This document shows positions 61,861 to 64,000 of a stretch of 64,000 nucleotides of DNA, piece by piece (position 1 is the stretch's first letter; every line of letters begins with the position of its first letter). The notes under the pieces are model-generated. The model was not told the DNA's origin, searched no databases, and saw only the letters and a program-made list of their open reading frames with translations. The stretch is taken from assembly GCA_015231515.1 (NCBI GenBank), contig JADGBM010000004.1, forward strand, positions 1 through 64,000, read 5' to 3'. A program made the translations under genes and the position numbers. Source of the DNA: Desulfobulbaceae bacterium. GTDB lineage: Bacteria > Desulfobacterota > Desulfobulbia > Desulfobulbales > VMSU01.

Positions 61861-61870
61861 TTGAAACCGC

Positions 61871-62092
61871 TTAGTATGCGAGATCTGTCCTCATTGCAAA
61901 TGCCTGTCTTGCCTTTTGCTCATTGATAACCTGTGCATAATCCTTGTATTCAATCGGTTTCATTTTTGTGGCTATAACGCCAATGAGTAAAATTGCACAT
62001 ACGGCACTGATGAGCAGAAACTGCAATGTGTTCTTAGAGTTTGTATCAACTCCAGGCAAACTGTTATTAGCAATACAGTCAATATTTCCCAT
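61871..62092 (-). CDS. Small single-span membrane protein, unknown function
   Basis: A 73-aa frame with one hydrophobic segment (about 24-42, F-L-L-I-S-A-V-C-A-I-L-L-I-G-V-I-A) and a polar C-terminal helix (Y-A-Q-V-I-N-E-Q-K-A-R-Q-A-F). GGGGG lies close before the ATG. It is not a shadow of another gene. No family recognised; it may be real but small. Confidence 0.5.
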   Translation of the reverse strand: MGNIDCIANNSLPGVDTNSKNTLQFLLISAVCAILLIGVIATKMKPIEYKDYAQVINEQKARQAFAMRTDLAY

Positions 62093-62375
62093 CCTTCCCC
62101 CCGTTATGTTCAGTAGTATCTCGATTTACTTTGCATAGGTTATAAAGCAAATAAATTGCCAAGTTTTATAATTTTCAAAATGAAGTTGACCTTATGGCTG
62201 GATGACAACGAATAAAATACGTGTTATCGGTTATATAACTGTTGTAGTTGCTCGGGTGTATTATTGTGAATAAAAATATATTTGAATTTTACGAACGAAT
62301 GGTATACAAAAAGAGCACTATATGTGCTTACTTTTGTTGGCACTGTCTTGAAAAGTGTACAATGTGAGAGGGGCT

Positions 62376-63791
62376 ATGCCTGATAATACAATTGTAATTA
62401 TTGATGATGAGATTGAGTTGCTTGAGGCTTTGAAAGTCATCATTGGTAACGAGTTTCCTGAACTTGAAGTCTGGGTCAGTACCAACCCAAATTTTGCTCT
62501 GGATACGGTGCAGAACCAAAAGACGACTTTGGTGATGACCGATATTCGTATGCCGGAGATTGATGGATTTGAACTTCTGGACCGGATTAAGAAAATTGAT
62601 CCTGCCGTCACGGTAGTGATGATGACAGCCTTTGGGAGTATCGAAACAGCGGTTGAGGCTGTGAAGTGTGGAGCTTTTGATTTCATAACAAAGCCATTTG
62701 ACTACAACTATCTCTACAAAGTAGTCCAGATGGCTATAGAGCGCGAAAAAATTATTCGTGAAAACATTAGCTTAAAGCGACGTTTTTCGGATCGCGTTAC
62801 TTTTGCTAACTTTGTTGGTCAATCCGACAGAATGCGTAAGTTCTATGAGAATATTCAGGCGGTAGCCAAAACAGATTATACGGTATTGGTACGTGGTGAA
62901 AGTGGAACAGGGAAAGAACTTACCGCAAAAGCCATACATGCAGAAAGTGAACGAAGAAACGGGCCAATTGTTATGATTAACTGTCCGGCTATCCCGGAGC
63001 ATTTGCTGGAGAGTGAACTGTTCGGGCATACAAAGGGTGCCTTTACCGGTGCTGATTTTGAACGTGTAGGTCTATTGATAGAAGCCGATGGCGGAACTAT
63101 TTGTCTTGATGAAATTGGCGATATTCCATTAAGCGTTCAAACAAAATTACTTCGCTTTTTGCAGGAAAATGAGGTTCGCCCCCTGGGTTCGACAAAAACT
63201 GTTAAGGTTAATGTCCGTATTGTTGCCATGACCAACCAAGATCTGGAAAAGAAAATAGCCGGCGGTTTATTTAGAAGCGATCTGTTTTATCGATTAAATG
63301 TGGTGACCGTTCAAACACCGTGCCTAAGAGATATACGCGATGATTTCCCATTGTTGGTAAAACATCTGGTGCAACAGGCTTGCACAGAGCAAAACATTCT
63401 GCAAAAATCGGTTGAACCTTCTGTCGTACGTGCCTTGGCAGCGATGCAATGGCCGGGCAATGTCCGGGAACTCCAAAATACTCTGAGGCGTGCTGTAATG
63501 TACAGCAAGAACCAAGAGATTATACTTAAAGATATTGCTGATATCGGTTTAATGCTGACGGATATTCCCTCGAGAATTGATACGCAAATTGATCGTATCA
63601 AGCACCTCAACTACAAAGATGCCAAAGAGAAGACAATGCACGCCTTCAGTACCGAATATCTGGGCTCTTTGCTTATGGAGACCAATGGGAATGTGACAAA
63701 GGCTGCTTCAATTGCGGCACTGAGTAGGGCGGCCTTTCAAAAAATAATGAGACGCTATCAGATATCGCCAGGAAGTTTCAGGACGAACTGA
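62376..63791 (+). CDS. Sigma-54-dependent response regulator (NtrC family), second copy
   Basis: A 471-aa protein: receiver (I-I-D-D-E, T-D-I-R-M-P with phospho-Asp, T-K-P-F), AAA+ domain with G-E-S-G-T-G-K-E, G-A-F-T-G-A and the F-x-R-L-N-V block, and a Fis-type helix-turn-helix at the C-terminus (K-A-A-S-I-A-A-L-S-R-A-A-F-Q-K-I-M-R-R). The ATG at 62376 follows GAGAGGGG; the frame opens at 62355. All key residues look intact. No kinase is next to it in the window, so the signal is unknown. Confidence 0.93.
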   Translation: MPDNTIVIIDDEIELLEALKVIIGNEFPELEVWVSTNPNFALDTVQNQKTTLVMTDIRMPEIDGFELLDRIKKIDPAVTVVMMTAFGSIETAVEAVKCGAFDFITKPFDYNYLYKVVQMAIEREKIIRENISLKRRFSDRVTFANFVGQSDRMRKFYENIQAVAKTDYTVLVRGESGTGKELTAKAIHAESERRNGPIVMINCPAIPEHLLESELFGHTKGAFTGADFERVGLLIEADGGTICLDEIGDIPLSVQTKLLRFLQENEVRPLGSTKTVKVNVRIVAMTNQDLEKKIAGGLFRSDLFYRLNVVTVQTPCLRDIRDDFPLLVKHLVQQACTEQNILQKSVEPSVVRALAAMQWPGNVRELQNTLRRAVMYSKNQEIILKDIADIGLMLTDIPSRIDTQIDRIKHLNYKDAKEKTMHAFSTEYLGSLLMETNGNVTKAASIAALSRAAFQKIMRRYQISPGSFRTN

Positions 63792-63913
63792 CCAAAGTAA
63801 CTCCGTTGACTCTTTCATATTTCTCATGATTAGTTTACCATTCTATGCCGCGCTGATTCAGCCAACAAAGTGAAAGAAATTTTTAATAAAAAATAAAAAA
63901 TCACATTTAGGCC

Positions 63914-63944
63914 TTGCAACTATTGCCACTCTATAGTTTATAAT
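63914..63944 (+). promoter_or_regulatory. Weak promoter candidate at the right edge
   Basis: TTGCAA (63914-63919) and TATAAT (63939-63944) are 19 bp apart, longer than ideal. It could serve a gene beyond the window. The rest of 63792-64000 shows no gene. Confidence 0.25.
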
Positions 63945-64000
63945 ACGGGAAATTAACTATTAACAAACGGTCTATGGGTATATCCCATGATCAAATATCA

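Noticed and set aside
62335..62356. TTGGCACTGTCTTGAA as a sigma-54 promoter before the second NtrC-like gene
   Set aside because: The -24-like TGGCAC is good, but spacing to TTG is short and the obligatory GC of the -12 box is absent.
1..64000. CRISPR arrays, tRNA or rRNA genes
   Set aside because: No regularly spaced repeats and no tRNA-like TTCGANTC/cloverleaf pattern noticed by eye; a dedicated scan was not possible.

Overview
The window looks like the chromosome of a Gram-negative anaerobe of the Desulfobacterota (old Deltaproteobacteria), perhaps Desulfobulbales or Desulfuromonadales. The reasons are: low-to-moderate GC; a heptose phosphatase gene (gmhB), which implies LPS; many signal-peptide multihaem c-type cytochromes with beta-propeller partners; sigma-54 enhancer-binding regulators; and abundant c-di-GMP and chemosensory proteins. 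Genus or species cannot be named from sequence reading alone.

Layout. (1) 1-8646 is housekeeping: the 3' end of an hrpA-like helicase gene, then a minus-strand run rpsB-tsf-(terminator)-pyrH-frr-uppS-cdsA-dxr-rseP-tsaB, and gmhB on the plus strand. (2) 8767-29467 is a plus-strand extracellular-electron-transfer-like locus. It holds a triple-SPOR/beta-propeller protein, a sigma-54 activator, a six-site cytochrome behind a clear -24/-12 promoter, a large outer-membrane beta-barrel, three CsgG/LpoB-like assembly proteins, a SurA-like chaperone, a lipoprotein with 42 CXXCH motifs, two more propeller proteins, a second six-site cytochrome, a five-haem/FN3 cytochrome and a small HAMP protein. (3) 29659-39454 has two c-di-GMP proteins flanking a minus-strand operon made of two copies of a module: a thioredoxin-fold/TPR protein without CXXC plus a 10- to 16-haem cytochrome. 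(4) 39534-41307 has an oxidoreductase, ftsB and a DUF523 gene. (5) 41309-53231 is a 12-kb segment bracketed by a 71-bp direct repeat of the DUF523 3' end. It carries a PstS-like protein, a chemosensory operon (REC-REC-HD-GYP, hybrid CheA, CheW, MCP, CheB-CheR fusion), transposase scars, a palindromic repeat cluster and a toxin-antitoxin pair. (6) 53318-63791 returns to housekeeping: tatC, a YkgJ-type protein, secDF, rsfS, gpmI, thrC, a DUF1684 lipoprotein and a second NtrC-like regulator.

How it may work together (inference). The 42-site lipoprotein, beta-barrel, small cytochromes and propellers look like parts of an electron route across and beyond the outer membrane. The SurA-like and CsgG/LpoB-like proteins would help assembly. 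The sigma-54 activator encoded inside the locus probably drives it: -24/-12 promoters precede the cytochrome at 13089 and the long operon at 17476, and CTGTAATT/AATTACAG boxes recur upstream. The nearby cyclase and phosphodiesterase proteins could tie the locus to c-di-GMP. This locus is the best candidate here for a poorly described system.
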